Shown here: piece by piece, positions 24,556 to 33,771 of the stretch
How positions within the stretch are numbered: the first letter of the stretch is position 1
Layout of the letters: the number at the start of each line of letters is the position of its first letter
DNA from: Bacteroidales bacterium
Lineage (GTDB): Bacteria > Bacteroidota > Bacteroidia > Bacteroidales > F082
Direction: 5' to 3'
Assembly (NCBI GenBank): GCA_017461665.1
Contig: JAFTXI010000009.1
Location: forward strand, 1-64,000
Length of the DNA: 64,000 bases
Notes under the pieces: generated by a model
The model's input: only the letters and a program-made list of their open reading frames with translations
The model's database searches: none
What the model was told of the DNA's origin: nothing
Position numbers and translations under genes: made by a program

Positions 24556-24866
24556 TGTTTTTTATGTCTTATACGTTGAACTCTTTTTTGATTGTCTTTG
24601 ATTAGATAAGCCGACTCGGGAAGTTCCGGCATCAGCTCGTCCAATGCTTCGATCTGTCCAATAGCTTTAATAAGCGACAGAAATGTAGCCAATGACATAT
24701 TACCTGTTATTCCATTTTCAAATTTATGAATAGTATTTATTGTAATTCCTGATTGTTCAGCAACATCCTTTTGGGTCATTTGAGATCTCAAACGGTAATT
24801 CTTAAATCTGGCGCCAAGCAATTTTACCAATTCTGGTATGGAATATTCATAATAATCAGTCATCAT
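24552..24866 (-). CDS. hipB: HipB-like XRE-family antitoxin/regulator
   Basis: A 104-residue helix-turn-helix protein: RFKNYRLRSQMTQKDVAEQSGITINTIHKFENG is a canonical XRE domain, followed by a helix and a basic tail (RVQRIRHKKQ). It is directly coupled to the hipA remnant, so it is the antitoxin half of a hipBA module. It appears intact although its toxin is lost, and could persist as an orphan regulator. A -7 box and a short inverted repeat lie upstream. Confidence 0.8.
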   Translation of the reverse strand: MMTDYYEYSIPELVKLLGARFKNYRLRSQMTQKDVAEQSGITINTIHKFENGITGNMSLATFLSLIKAIGQIEALDELMPELPESAYLIKDNQKRVQRIRHKKQ

Positions 24867-24905
24867 TTATTATCTTACACGTTAATTTATCAAATAAAAA
24901 CGAGA

Positions 24906-24943
24906 TTTACTTATCGTAAACAATAATTTATAACGCAAAGATA
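24906..24943 (-). promoter_or_regulatory. Candidate hipB promoter and operator
   Basis: TATCTTTG on the minus strand (24936-24943) serves as -7. TTTAC-n5-GTAAA (24906-24920) lies just downstream of it, in a position suited to autorepression by HipB. The repeat is short, so it is tentative. Confidence 0.35.
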
Positions 24944-25019
24944 ATTATAAATTCTAATATCCAATATATTAACAATAAAAAAATATGTTCTCAAAAGAAA
25001 AGAGGAAAAGAAGAATATT

Positions 25020-25388
25020 TTACCTCAATGAATTTTGTTGAGATTCGGTTCTGCTATTTCTGTATTCCAGTGGAGATTTTCCGGTAATTTTACGAAAAAA
25101 TCGACACATATATGATGGATTATCATAATTGAGTTGTACTGCAATTTCTTTAATTGAAAGCGAAGTACAAGTAAGATAATTCTTTATTGCCATTATCACT
25201 TGCCAATCTATATTTTCCTTAGCCGAAGTATTCCAGTGCATTTTGCACACCTTGTTCAGGTAGTCGGGTGTGATGGAAAGCTGGTTGGCGTAGAATGCCA
25301 CCTCACGATTACGCTTGTGATAACGGGTAACAAGGTTGGTGAAATCAGCTTTGCGGAAAGGTTGTTCTTTGAAGTCTATAGACAATAC
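25020..25388 (-). pseudogene. AraC-family regulator, C-terminal fragment
   Basis: The last ~115 residues are a good AraC DNA-binding domain: VAFYANQLSITPDYLNKV (first HTH) and SIKEIAVQLNYDNPSYMCRFFRKITGKSPLEYR (second HTH). Upstream of about 25388 the same frame becomes meaningless because the other strand there encodes MATE sequence. The sensor domain is therefore lost. Confidence 0.7.
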
Positions 25389-25398
25389 AGCACAGCTT

Positions 25399-25638
25399 GC
25401 GTTGCAGGACATTCTGGTCGGCATCTCTTTTCTGGTCATTCTCGCCATCGTGAATTCCTTGGGATTAGTGGCTTCAGCAGGAGTGGGCGTAGCCGAGAAG
25501 GTATGCGGATTCATCATGCGCAAAGTTACACCTGTGTTGTTATTCAATATCGGATTGGCCACACCTGTCGCTACAGTAAGCCAGATCCTCATTTGCATTG
25601 TATTTCTCTATATCCTCAGAAAACGGATGTCTAAATAA
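25399..25638 (+). pseudogene. MATE efflux transporter remnant (N- and C-terminal pieces fused)
   Basis: The frame reads ALQDILVGISFLVILAIVNS and GLVASAGVGVAEKVCGFIM, matching an early MATE transmembrane region. It then passes directly into TPVLLFNIGLATPVATV...FLYILRKR, typical of a MATE C-terminus. About 350 middle residues are missing but the junction is in frame. It is unlike the intact MATE gene at 30913. Confidence 0.65.
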
Positions 25639-25639
25639 T

Positions 25640-25839
25640 CCATTGATTTCTGATTGGAGTTTATCTAAAAACATCGACGCATGCGCTCCGTCCATCTGTG
25701 TATGATGAAATTGGAACGAAACAGTAAGTGTTGTTTTGAATAAATGTCGTTTATATTTACCCCAAATGAGGAACGGATTGTTGAATATCCCGCTTGCATA
25801 AGCTTTATCGCTTTTGAATACCCAATAATACCTGAACAA
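25640..25839 (-). pseudogene. Chloramphenicol acetyltransferase-like C-terminal fragment
   Basis: The minus strand encodes NNPFLIWGKYKR, then VSFQFHHTQMDGAHASMFLDKLQSEI. This matches the CAT-type C-terminus, including the catalytic HHxxxDG motif. The N-terminal half is absent. After about 25640 the frame runs antisense to the MATE remnant and is meaningless. Confidence 0.6.
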
Positions 25840-25919
25840 GGTTTGTAAAACTTAAAATTCTCCTGAATCTTTTTCTGTTCAATTATTATCTATTTTCACA
25901 TTATCCGCACAATCACCTA

Positions 25920-28802
25920 TTATTTCACTGCCTCATAAAACAAGTCGTGGATTTCTGTTCTGAGATTTAATTTAGAAAGTTTATTATTGTCTGATGTTGG
26001 ATAAACTCTATTCGATAAGAAAATCACTATCAAGTCGTTTTCAGGGTCTGCCCAGGCAAATGTTCCCGTGAATCCTGAATGTCCGAAACTCGCTAACGAC
26101 GATTGTTTCGATGGAGTGTAATATTTTGCTTCGGGATCTAAATCTGGTTTGTCGAATCCTATGCCTCTCCTATTTTCATTATCGGCAAAAGGCGCTGAGG
26201 TAAAATAAGTTATCGTCTCCTTTGAAAGAAACTGTGTTCCATTGGCGCATCCATCGTTGAGAAGAAGCTGCAATAAAACAGCGAGGTCTCTTGCGTTTGA
26301 GAAAAGTCCGGCATGACCAGAAACGCCACCCATCAAAGCAGCAGTCTGATCGTGTACGTCACCGCAAATCAACTGATTACGGAAATAAGTATCGTTTTCT
26401 GTCGGTACGATATTTTTCTCATCTAAACAATTTAAAGGTTTGAAACAGATATGATTCAGATTGAGCGGCTCAAAGAAATTTTCTCTTAAATAAGATTCAA
26501 AGGATTGATTTGTAATAGATTCCACAATCTGCGGAACGAAATAAAAACCCAAGTCGCTGTATTTGTATTTTTTCTCTTTCAACTCCGACTTCATTATGGT
26601 GTCGTAAATCTGATACATAAAATCTTCCAAGATATAAAGATTTTTCGCGACTCTGACGGTATGCTCCTCGTCGATATTCTCTCTAAAATACTGCATATCA
26701 GGAGTATTATCACGACAAGTCTTTTTATATATCGGAATCCAAGGCGTCATTCCCGACTGATGTGTAAGAAATTCTATCAGCTGAATATCTCCCTTATCCG
26801 ATTGATTTAGAAAAGGAAAGAAATCGCCGAGCGTGGAGTTGAGGTCGAGTTTTCCATCATCGTAAAGTTTCATCAAGGCAAAAGACGACGCAAACAATTT
26901 AGTAAGAGATGCTATATCATAAACCGCGTCAGAATGAACGACTTGCTCGCCTTCGTAGGTAAATTTTCCGTAATTTCTATCGAAAATAATCTTTCCATCT
27001 TTCATAGCTAAAATCTGACATCCTGGCATAGCTTCTTGATTTATCGCATCAACAACTATTGAATCAATCTTATTTGTAAATTCATTATCAATCAAAGCGA
27101 TAGGCAATGTTTCAGGTGAGAGAAATCCACTAAATTCAAGACCAAAACCGCATTTATACTTCTTCAAAGTCACAGGAAGTTTTCCTTTAGGTGACGAATT
27201 TCCAACGAGAATATCAACGATTGCATTTGCAACCATTTCATTGTCTTCATAGCCAACGAGAAGCGAAGAAAGATTTCTGCTAAAAGAAAATTTATCGACA
27301 GCATACGGACTGCCAAACAAGTTAAAAATCAACTTGGTAGAATTGGGAAGATGATTTACAAAACTTAACATCGCTGGTGTTATCCCATAATTCTTAGATG
27401 GATAACTCGATGTGTTTCTTATATTTAAAATCATATAATCGTATGATTTAAATTGTTTTGCACTTCGTTTTGCCTCTTCTTCTGAAATGTTATTTTTTAT
27501 TAAGAAAGATTTGTTAACGATTCCTCTTTCATTTAATTTTTTAGAAATATAATTATCATTTCCGAAAGTAACGACAGCTATTTTCTTATCGTCAACATCG
27601 CGCAATGGAAGTATGTTCTTCTTATTTACAAGCATCGTAACAGCTTCATTATAAAGACGTTGTTTAAGATACAAATATCTATTCTGATTTAAGTCGTTAT
27701 TTAATTTTTCCAAAGACTGTGGTTTATAGTTATTAAGTCCGAGTTGATATTTATGTCTTAATATTTTTTTACAACTCTCCTCTACCCTATTTTTAACCTC
27801 GTCATCATTTTTTGCAGCCTCGATGATTATCTGTAATGATGCCTCAATGTTTATAGGGAGAAGAAGCACGTCATTACCAGCCATAAGTGCTTGAAGACAT
27901 ACACTATCCGAGTCTGTTCCATTATACGCGCCTTTCATTTCCAAGCCATCGGTGAAAATGATTCCGTCGTAATTCATCTTTTCTTTAAGAAGGTCTGTGA
28001 CAATATTTTTCGATAAAGATGAAGATTTATTTACCACAGGTTCCAAAGCCGGGAAATAAAGATGTCCGACCATCGCACCTTTTACACCATTGTCAATCAG
28101 ATATTTAAAAGGAACGAGTTCGATATTCTCAATTTCTTCCAAAGAATTTTTGATGATTGGCAACGCGTGATGTGAATCCGTCTTTGTGTTGCCATGACCT
28201 GGAAAATGCTTCATCGAAGGCAGCACTCCATTATTTTGAAGAGCGAGAGCGTAAGCGGTTCCCTTACGAGCCACATTATCAGGATCTTCACCGAAGCTAC
28301 GAAAACCGATGACTGGATTATTCGGCTCGTTGTTGACATCAATATCTGGGGCAAAATTAACGTTGATACCGAGTCGAACGCATTGTTCTGCAATCTGACG
28401 TCCCATTTCGGAGATAAGAGAATCGTTGGCAATTGCACCGAGTGTCATCTGGTAAGGATATGATAATCCGTCGTTTATACGCATTCCCAATCCCCATTCA
28501 CCATCAATTGCAATCATCAAGGGAGTCTGCGCCATCGACTGCCACTCGTTAGCCTGCTCGAGCAACAAAGCCGCGTCGGTTCTGAAAAAAGTTACGCCTC
28601 CTATATTATATTTATTGATTAATTCATCGACTTTGATGTCAAAATCTTGTTTCGGCTGATTCGCCCTAAGATTCACCAACTGCCCAACTTTCTGTTCAAG
28701 CGTAAGAGAATTAAAAACCGAATCGACCCATCTGTCTTCAGCGTCTTGTGCAAAAATATTTAAAGAAAATAATAAAAATAAAGTCAGGATGATATTCTTC
28801 AT
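25920..28802 (-). CDS. GH3 (NagZ-like) beta-N-acetylhexosaminidase fused to a class C beta-lactamase-like domain
   Basis: A 960-residue secreted fusion with a signal peptide (cut after IFAQ). The GH3 domain (about 25-370) has KHFPGHGNTKTDSHH (the NagZ His/Asp dyad, 198-212) and nucleophile Asp285 in FTDGLEMKGA. A GH3 C-terminal-like domain spans about 385-560. The last ~390 residues are a serine beta-lactamase/esterase-like domain with ASLTK (SxxK), YSDLG and GHSGFTGT. NagZ domains remove GlcNAc from muropeptides; the second domain may hydrolyse peptides or esters. It overlaps the TlpA-like gene by ATGA. Confidence 0.88.
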   Translation of the reverse strand: MKNIILTLFLLFSLNIFAQDAEDRWVDSVFNSLTLEQKVGQLVNLRANQPKQDFDIKVDELINKYNIGGVTFFRTDAALLLEQANEWQSMAQTPLMIAIDGEWGLGMRINDGLSYPYQMTLGAIANDSLISEMGRQIAEQCVRLGINVNFAPDIDVNNEPNNPVIGFRSFGEDPDNVARKGTAYALALQNNGVLPSMKHFPGHGNTKTDSHHALPIIKNSLEEIENIELVPFKYLIDNGVKGAMVGHLYFPALEPVVNKSSSLSKNIVTDLLKEKMNYDGIIFTDGLEMKGAYNGTDSDSVCLQALMAGNDVLLLPINIEASLQIIIEAAKNDDEVKNRVEESCKKILRHKYQLGLNNYKPQSLEKLNNDLNQNRYLYLKQRLYNEAVTMLVNKKNILPLRDVDDKKIAVVTFGNDNYISKKLNERGIVNKSFLIKNNISEEEAKRSAKQFKSYDYMILNIRNTSSYPSKNYGITPAMLSFVNHLPNSTKLIFNLFGSPYAVDKFSFSRNLSSLLVGYEDNEMVANAIVDILVGNSSPKGKLPVTLKKYKCGFGLEFSGFLSPETLPIALIDNEFTNKIDSIVVDAINQEAMPGCQILAMKDGKIIFDRNYGKFTYEGEQVVHSDAVYDIASLTKLFASSFALMKLYDDGKLDLNSTLGDFFPFLNQSDKGDIQLIEFLTHQSGMTPWIPIYKKTCRDNTPDMQYFRENIDEEHTVRVAKNLYILEDFMYQIYDTIMKSELKEKKYKYSDLGFYFVPQIVESITNQSFESYLRENFFEPLNLNHICFKPLNCLDEKNIVPTENDTYFRNQLICGDVHDQTAALMGGVSGHAGLFSNARDLAVLLQLLLNDGCANGTQFLSKETITYFTSAPFADNENRRGIGFDKPDLDPEAKYYTPSKQSSLASFGHSGFTGTFAWADPENDLIVIFLSNRVYPTSDNNKLSKLNLRTEIHDLFYEAVK

Positions 28803-30154
28803 TGTTTTATAATTAAGTTAACAAAGTTGATAAGTTCTTTATAATCAAAAGTTTTATATATTATTTTTTTATCTTTATCGAGGAGAAAGAAACTCGGCGT
28901 TGCAACAACGGCATAATCATTTACCGCAGGGCTATCCCATTCCAATCCATCATGATAGAAAAATGCTTCCGCCTTAAACTTCTTGGCGAGATTCTTAATT
29001 TTTTTTAAGTCGCCTTTCACACTAACTGCAATCATCGAGAAATTATTATTCTCATTTAAAAAAGATTCTAAATGTTTTAACGACTCACGACAATGGTCGC
29101 AGGTGTATGACCAAAAATAAACTATAGTAAATTCACTTTCAATACTATACAAATCAAAATCTTCATCAAAGATTGTTTTTCCAAAAATATTTTTAGCCTC
29201 GCTTCCAATTCTCGCCCTTGAATTAAATTCTGCTATTGAAAGAAGTTCGGCGTATTGTTCTTCCGTACAATCCAATTCTTCATAATAAGGAATTCTTGTC
29301 AGATAATCGACTACTTCGTTAATTTTCAACTCGTTAAAACTTTCCATAAGAAATTGAAAAATAAACTTATACATTTCATAATTCAAAGTAGCGCGATTTA
29401 AGACATTGTCTGACGCAAGAACTAACGACATGATTTGCTGTTCCTGAGCCTGACCTGAAGTAAGTTGTATAGAGAAGAAATCGAATATTTTATCTGTTAA
29501 GACGTAAGTCTGGATAAGCGACAAATCATTAAAATCTACATCGTTAAAGAAGTTTGAAATTAAATTTTTACGTTGATTATCAAAGTTTTCATCAAGGTTT
29601 AAAGGCATAAACCTATCGACAAGAATCAATTTTGACGCGTAATTATCGTGTGCTATCAAAGAATCGGTAAACTCAACAAAAGCGTTTTGTAGTGACTCAT
29701 ATTCAGATTTCGACTTTTGATAAAACTCCGACTTTTTATCATAATCGCGAAGAATAGGTTTGAGCAAATCCAAAGAGTTTAATGTATTTTCCTTAACAAT
29801 CTTATAATTATACCAATCCGTATTCAATTGAGAGTCTATGAACTCTATGGAAGAAATGTCGTCAATATCTCTTGCCACAAATTTAACATCTGATTCATCA
29901 TAGAGAAAATCTAAAGTATTACCATGTTCAGTCTCAATCTGATACATTCCTTTTTTAAGTTGAGTATTGAATTCTATTCTTTTCTCCTGATTCATCATCA
30001 CAGAGTCTAACACTTCCATATAAAGTCCGGTGTAAGCGTTCAGATATACTTTTTGCTGCGGCAGATTAAAAAACGTTCCTGACACAGTTTGTGCGGAAGT
30101 ACTTAACCACACAAAGAAAAACAATATGATTGTCAATAATTTAAAACTTCTCAT
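28799..30154 (-). CDS. Secreted thioredoxin-fold (TlpA/ResA-like) protein
   Basis: A 451-residue protein with a signal peptide (cut near STSAQ). The N-terminal beta-rich and long helical regions are unlike any motif I can name, perhaps DUF4369-like. The C-terminal thioredoxin fold has VYFWSYTCDHCRESL (CxxC active site) and the cis-proline region VATPSFFLLD. It should act in the periplasm as a disulfide reductant. Overlapping start/stop codons (28799-28802) couple it to the NagZ fusion, suggesting a shared cell-envelope task. Confidence 0.8.
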   Translation of the reverse strand: MRSFKLLTIILFFFVWLSTSAQTVSGTFFNLPQQKVYLNAYTGLYMEVLDSVMMNQEKRIEFNTQLKKGMYQIETEHGNTLDFLYDESDVKFVARDIDDISSIEFIDSQLNTDWYNYKIVKENTLNSLDLLKPILRDYDKKSEFYQKSKSEYESLQNAFVEFTDSLIAHDNYASKLILVDRFMPLNLDENFDNQRKNLISNFFNDVDFNDLSLIQTYVLTDKIFDFFSIQLTSGQAQEQQIMSLVLASDNVLNRATLNYEMYKFIFQFLMESFNELKINEVVDYLTRIPYYEELDCTEEQYAELLSIAEFNSRARIGSEAKNIFGKTIFDEDFDLYSIESEFTIVYFWSYTCDHCRESLKHLESFLNENNNFSMIAVSVKGDLKKIKNLAKKFKAEAFFYHDGLEWDSPAVNDYAVVATPSFFLLDKDKKIIYKTFDYKELINFVNLIIKQ

Positions 30155-30184
30155 CTTCCTAAAATGTTATTTAACAAAGATAAG

Positions 30185-30285
30185 AAAAGTCAACAGACAA
30201 CAGACAACGGACAACAGATTTTTTTATTGCTCACAGAGATTTCTTTTCCACGAATTAACACGAATCAGCACGAATAATTTTATTG
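30185..30285. repeat. Intergenic ACAACAG and CACGAAT repeats
   Basis: 30190-30220 contains GACAACA-type 7-bp units. 30235-30275 contains CACAGAGATTT followed by CACGAATTAA / CACGAATCAG units. The same families occur near 10996, 13945 and 15826 and in aroA. No gene is seen. Confidence 0.6.
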
Positions 30286-30394
30286 TTAGACCAAATATTA
30301 TTCGTATTTTTACAAACATAAAACAATAAGAGTTATAGCATATCGTTAAGAAGATTATTATTAAAATAGATTGTATAACAGTTAAATAGTGTTT

Positions 30395-30814
30395 ATGAAA
30401 AAGATTTTCGTCGTTGATTGGACATTACTATTCTGTTTTCTTTTAACAGCAGGAAGCGGTGTTGGAATGCACATAGCCGGACATGGCAGCAGTCATTTGG
30501 AATGGGAAGTTTGGGCGTGGGCTCATTCTCTATTAGGTCTGCTATTTGCTGTCTTTGTGGTGTGGCATGTGAAGATGCATATTGGCTGGTACAAGTCACT
30601 TTTCAAAAAAGGCAAATCCGGTAAAAACAAGCATATTACGACAATACTTACTGCAATAGCTATCGCAATCACCATAACTGGAATTGTAATGTTTGCCGTA
30701 TCTGGCGCTAATTCCGGCATTGGTATGTGGCACTATCGCATAGGTATTTTATTCTCACTTTTTGCTTTGGGTCATATAATCAAGCGCATACCGATTTTGC
30801 GAAAGATAAGATAA
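30395..30814 (+). CDS. DUF4405-like four-helix membrane protein
   Basis: The ATG at 30395 is preferred to an in-frame GTG at 30389. The 139-residue protein has four hydrophobic helices. Paired histidines sit near membrane faces (HIAGHGSSH, AHSLLG, WHVKMHIGW, GHIIKR), as in b-type cytochromes and DUF4405 proteins, so haem binding is plausible. It is monocistronic and convergent with nothing nearby; the role is unknown. Confidence 0.65.
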   Translation: MKKIFVVDWTLLFCFLLTAGSGVGMHIAGHGSSHLEWEVWAWAHSLLGLLFAVFVVWHVKMHIGWYKSLFKKGKSGKNKHITTILTAIAIAITITGIVMFAVSGANSGIGMWHYRIGILFSLFALGHIIKRIPILRKIR

Positions 30815-30912
30815 ATACATTATTTTTCCACAATTTACCAGTGATTTTTTCGTAACTTTGCATTCATAATTTTTTTATACTTTTATAAATCATAAATTAT
30901 TGATTTTTAATA

Positions 30913-32241
30913 ATGAAAGCTAAGATAACGAATAAAGAAATTTGGAGTATCGCGCTGCCGATTATGTTGGGTAATATGGCGCAGACTATCATCAATTTCA
31001 CCGACACTGCTTTCTTAGGTCGCTTGGGCGTGATTGCTTTGGGTGCCTCCATGCTCGCAGGTCTTTTTTATTTTGTATTCACGACTATCGCAACCGGATT
31101 CGCTATTGGCATTCAGATAATTATTGCAAGGAGATTCGGCGAAGGCAAACACGGCAGAATAGGCGTCATCTTCCAACACGGCAGCATCTTCGTATTTTTG
31201 TTAGGACTTATTTTATTCTCAATATTATATTTCTTCTCCGACATATTACTTCTCAAACTCATCGACTCACCCAATATTTACGAAGCTTCTTTAGAATATA
31301 TAAAATATCGTCAGTTCGGCATTATCTTCGTGTGTTTCAACTTCTTATACAGAGGTTTGTATGTAGGAATCTCTAACACCAAAGTCATTACTTATTCCAC
31401 GATAATAATGGCGGTTGTTAATATTATTTTAGATTATTGTCTCATTTTTGGCAACTTCGGGTTTCCAGAGATGGGAATCGGCGGTGCGGCATTGGCGTCA
31501 TTCTGCGCGGAAGTGTCTGCTTTCGTGTTCTTTACGGTTTATAGTTACGTCAACTTACGAAAGAAAGACTTCGGCATGTTCAAGGTCCATCCTATGGAAT
31601 CAGAGCTGATGAAACGCATCTTGAAATTGGCGACGCCGACAATGGTGCAGAAGTTATTCTCATTCGGTATTTGGTTCATTTTCTTTATTTTAATTGAAAA
31701 GATGGGCGAAACTGCCACAGGAATCTCCTCTATAGTAAGAAGTATTTACATGATTCTTATCACGCCGTGTTTCGCTTTTGCGACAACGACAAATACACTG
31801 GTAAGTAGGACAATAGGCGAAGGACATCCGGATCAAGTCTTCAGCACAATCAATAAGATATCGAAAAACTGTATCTTATGTACGGTTCCGATAATAATTT
31901 TGATAAGCATAATTCCAGAACAAGTCGCGAGGATTTACACCGACGACATTGAATTGGCGCGTTTAGTGATACCATCGGTTTATGTAATCTGCATCGGAAC
32001 GATATTCCAAGGCATCGGCAACGCCTATTTTGAGGCAGTATCCGGCACCGGCAACACTTCGGCTGCTCTTTATTTGGAAGCAGCAATCTTGGTTATTTAT
32101 GTAGTGTTCATCTGGATGATGACACATGTAACCACTGAGGTACAATGGGTTTGGACCGCTGAGATTGTATACGGAGTGCTCCTCGGAATTGTCTGTTTCA
32201 TCTATATGAAATTCGCGAAATGGAATAAGAAGAGGATTTGA
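30913..32241 (+). CDS. MATE family efflux transporter
   Basis: A 442-residue, 12-helix MATE (NorM/DinF-type) antiporter. The N-terminal IALPIMLGNMAQTIINFTDTAFLGRLG and the repeated second-half LATPTMVQKLFSFGIWF show the twofold internal symmetry, and length is normal. It exports cationic drugs or metabolites using Na+ or H+ gradients; the substrate is unknown. TAACTTTG at 30853-30860 is a likely -7 box. TTTACAATT-type repeats follow the stop codon. Confidence 0.92.
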   Translation: MKAKITNKEIWSIALPIMLGNMAQTIINFTDTAFLGRLGVIALGASMLAGLFYFVFTTIATGFAIGIQIIIARRFGEGKHGRIGVIFQHGSIFVFLLGLILFSILYFFSDILLLKLIDSPNIYEASLEYIKYRQFGIIFVCFNFLYRGLYVGISNTKVITYSTIIMAVVNIILDYCLIFGNFGFPEMGIGGAALASFCAEVSAFVFFTVYSYVNLRKKDFGMFKVHPMESELMKRILKLATPTMVQKLFSFGIWFIFFILIEKMGETATGISSIVRSIYMILITPCFAFATTTNTLVSRTIGEGHPDQVFSTINKISKNCILCTVPIIILISIIPEQVARIYTDDIELARLVIPSVYVICIGTIFQGIGNAYFEAVSGTGNTSAALYLEAAILVIYVVFIWMMTHVTTEVQWVWTAEIVYGVLLGIVCFIYMKFAKWNKKRI

Positions 32242-32245
32242 TTTA

Positions 32246-32330
32246 CAATTGACAATTAACAGTTTACAATTTACAATTGTAGGGATGCATCAATAATTCA
32301 TGCAAGAATAACCAAACATTGATGCGTCTA
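32246..32330. repeat. TTTACAATT repeats and TGCATCAAT palindrome
   Basis: Degenerate ATTTACAATTGACAATTAACAG units (32246-32279) are followed by GTAGGGATGCATCAAT, with ATTGATGCGTCTAAC about 25 bp later. It is a diverged member of the GTAGAGACG palindrome family and probably ends the MATE transcript. Confidence 0.5.
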
Positions 32331-32373
32331 ACTAATAAAGAATAAAGTTATATTTATCCAATTTTTATCATTG

Positions 32374-32439
32374 TAATGGATAAAAAAATGTGTTTTTATC
32401 CATTATAGTTAACATTATTGAATAAAAATTGTATATTTG
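32374..32439 (+). promoter_or_regulatory. 13-bp perfect inverted repeat and -7 box before ATPase no. 3
   Basis: TAATGGATAAAAA (32374-32386) and its exact complement (32393-32405), spacer 6 bp, lie upstream of TATATTTG (-7, 32432-32439). The placement suits an operator; a further TATCCAATTTTTATC half-like site is just upstream. Confidence 0.55.
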
Positions 32440-32462
32440 TCGACAGAAATAACGATTGATTT

Positions 32463-33707
32463 ATGAGAAGCATTATCTTAAAACAGAAACAAGAACGCGA
32501 TGATTTGTTGACACGATCATATATTAACAGAGACATAAAACATGATACTGAAGAGTTGTTATCATCACAGTTGATAAAATTAATCAGCGGTCCTCGACGA
32601 GTTGGCAAATCGGTCTTTGCTTTGCTTTTGCTGAAAGATACCAATTTCGCATATTTGAATTTTGACGATAAATTGTTATTGGATGCTTGGGATGAAGATA
32701 TCGTAATGTCAACTTTAAACGAGATTTTCCCTAACTATAAATACCTTATGCTTGATGAAGTTCAAAATCTCCCCGACTGGGATCTATGGATTGCGAAACT
32801 ATATCGGCGTAACATCAATCTTGTTATAACTGGCAGTAATGCCAAGATGCTTTCGAGTGAGATGGCGACTGTCTTGACAGGAAGATACATTCAGATTGAA
32901 ATGCTTCCATTTAGTCTTAAAGAGACATTGCGATTGCATAATCTTGAGATAGAAAATATTCCCGATGAACGCAAATCTGATTTCTATGCGTTCGTGGAAG
33001 AATATTTGCACAGAGGAGGCTTTCCTGAAGTGATTTCGTCATATCATATAGCACATAATTATCTGTCAACTTTATTCGATTCGATTTTATTGAAAGACAT
33101 AGCTCAGCGTCACAATATCAGGAAAACGTCATTATTATACAACTTGGCAACATATCAATTATCAAACTTCTGTAATCCATTTACTGCCAACAGCCTTTCT
33201 GAAGAATTGGGAATACCGAGTGTCACGACCACAAAAAAATTCTGTGATTATTTATTAGAGCCATATCTCTTTTTCTATTTGCCTCGCTTCAATAACAAGT
33301 TGAAGATCATGCAAAAAGCGGCACAAAAGGTATATGTCGTAGATAATGGCTTTGTCTATTCTGCAGCTTTCAACATAAGCGAAAACCTCGGACGTTTGCT
33401 TGAAAATTTAGTCTTTGTAGATTTGCTGCGTAAAGGTTATGAATGTGGCAAAACGTTATTTTATTATCGTTCACATAATGATAGAGAAGTAGATTTCGTA
33501 ACTCGCAGAGGTTCAATTGTTGAACAACTTATACAAGTATGTTATGATTTAGCTTCGCCGAAAACAAGAAAGAGAGAGTTTGATGCGCTTGTCGAATGTT
33601 CTCAAGAATTGAACTGCGACAGACTTTTAGTCATAACAAACAAAGAAGAAGAAACAATCACGTATAAAGGAAAGGTTATAGAGATAAAACCTTTTTATTC
33701 AATATAA
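32463..33707 (+). CDS. AAA ATPase with DUF4143 domain (no. 3)
   Basis: A 414-residue classic AAA_14/DUF4143 protein. It has Walker A GPRRVGKS (about 42-49), AYLNFDD, Walker B YLMLDEVQN, sensor TGSNAKML with GRYIQIEMLPFSL, then HRGGFPEVI and LLKDIAQRHNIR. The C-terminal DUF4143 region has ENLVFVDLLRKGY and YYRSHNDREVDFV, close to a PD-(D/E)XK core (ReVDFV). The family is widespread and variable, with no established function. Its leader carries a private palindrome. Confidence 0.88.
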   Translation: MRSIILKQKQERDDLLTRSYINRDIKHDTEELLSSQLIKLISGPRRVGKSVFALLLLKDTNFAYLNFDDKLLLDAWDEDIVMSTLNEIFPNYKYLMLDEVQNLPDWDLWIAKLYRRNINLVITGSNAKMLSSEMATVLTGRYIQIEMLPFSLKETLRLHNLEIENIPDERKSDFYAFVEEYLHRGGFPEVISSYHIAHNYLSTLFDSILLKDIAQRHNIRKTSLLYNLATYQLSNFCNPFTANSLSEELGIPSVTTTKKFCDYLLEPYLFFYLPRFNNKLKIMQKAAQKVYVVDNGFVYSAAFNISENLGRLLENLVFVDLLRKGYECGKTLFYYRSHNDREVDFVTRRGSIVEQLIQVCYDLASPKTRKREFDALVECSQELNCDRLLVITNKEEETITYKGKVIEIKPFYSI

Positions 33708-33712
33708 ATTAA

Positions 33713-33765
33713 CAGTTTAGAATTTACAATTAACAGTGTAGAAACGTATCGCATACGTCCAATGA
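33713..33765. repeat. TTTACAATTAACAGT repeats and CGTATCGCATACG palindrome
   Basis: Short gap filled by degenerate AATTTACAATTAACAG units and GTAGAAACGTATCGCATACGTC. The latter resembles the GGCGTATGCGATACGCC hairpin at 40283. Confidence 0.5.
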
Positions 33766-33771
33766 AATGAG

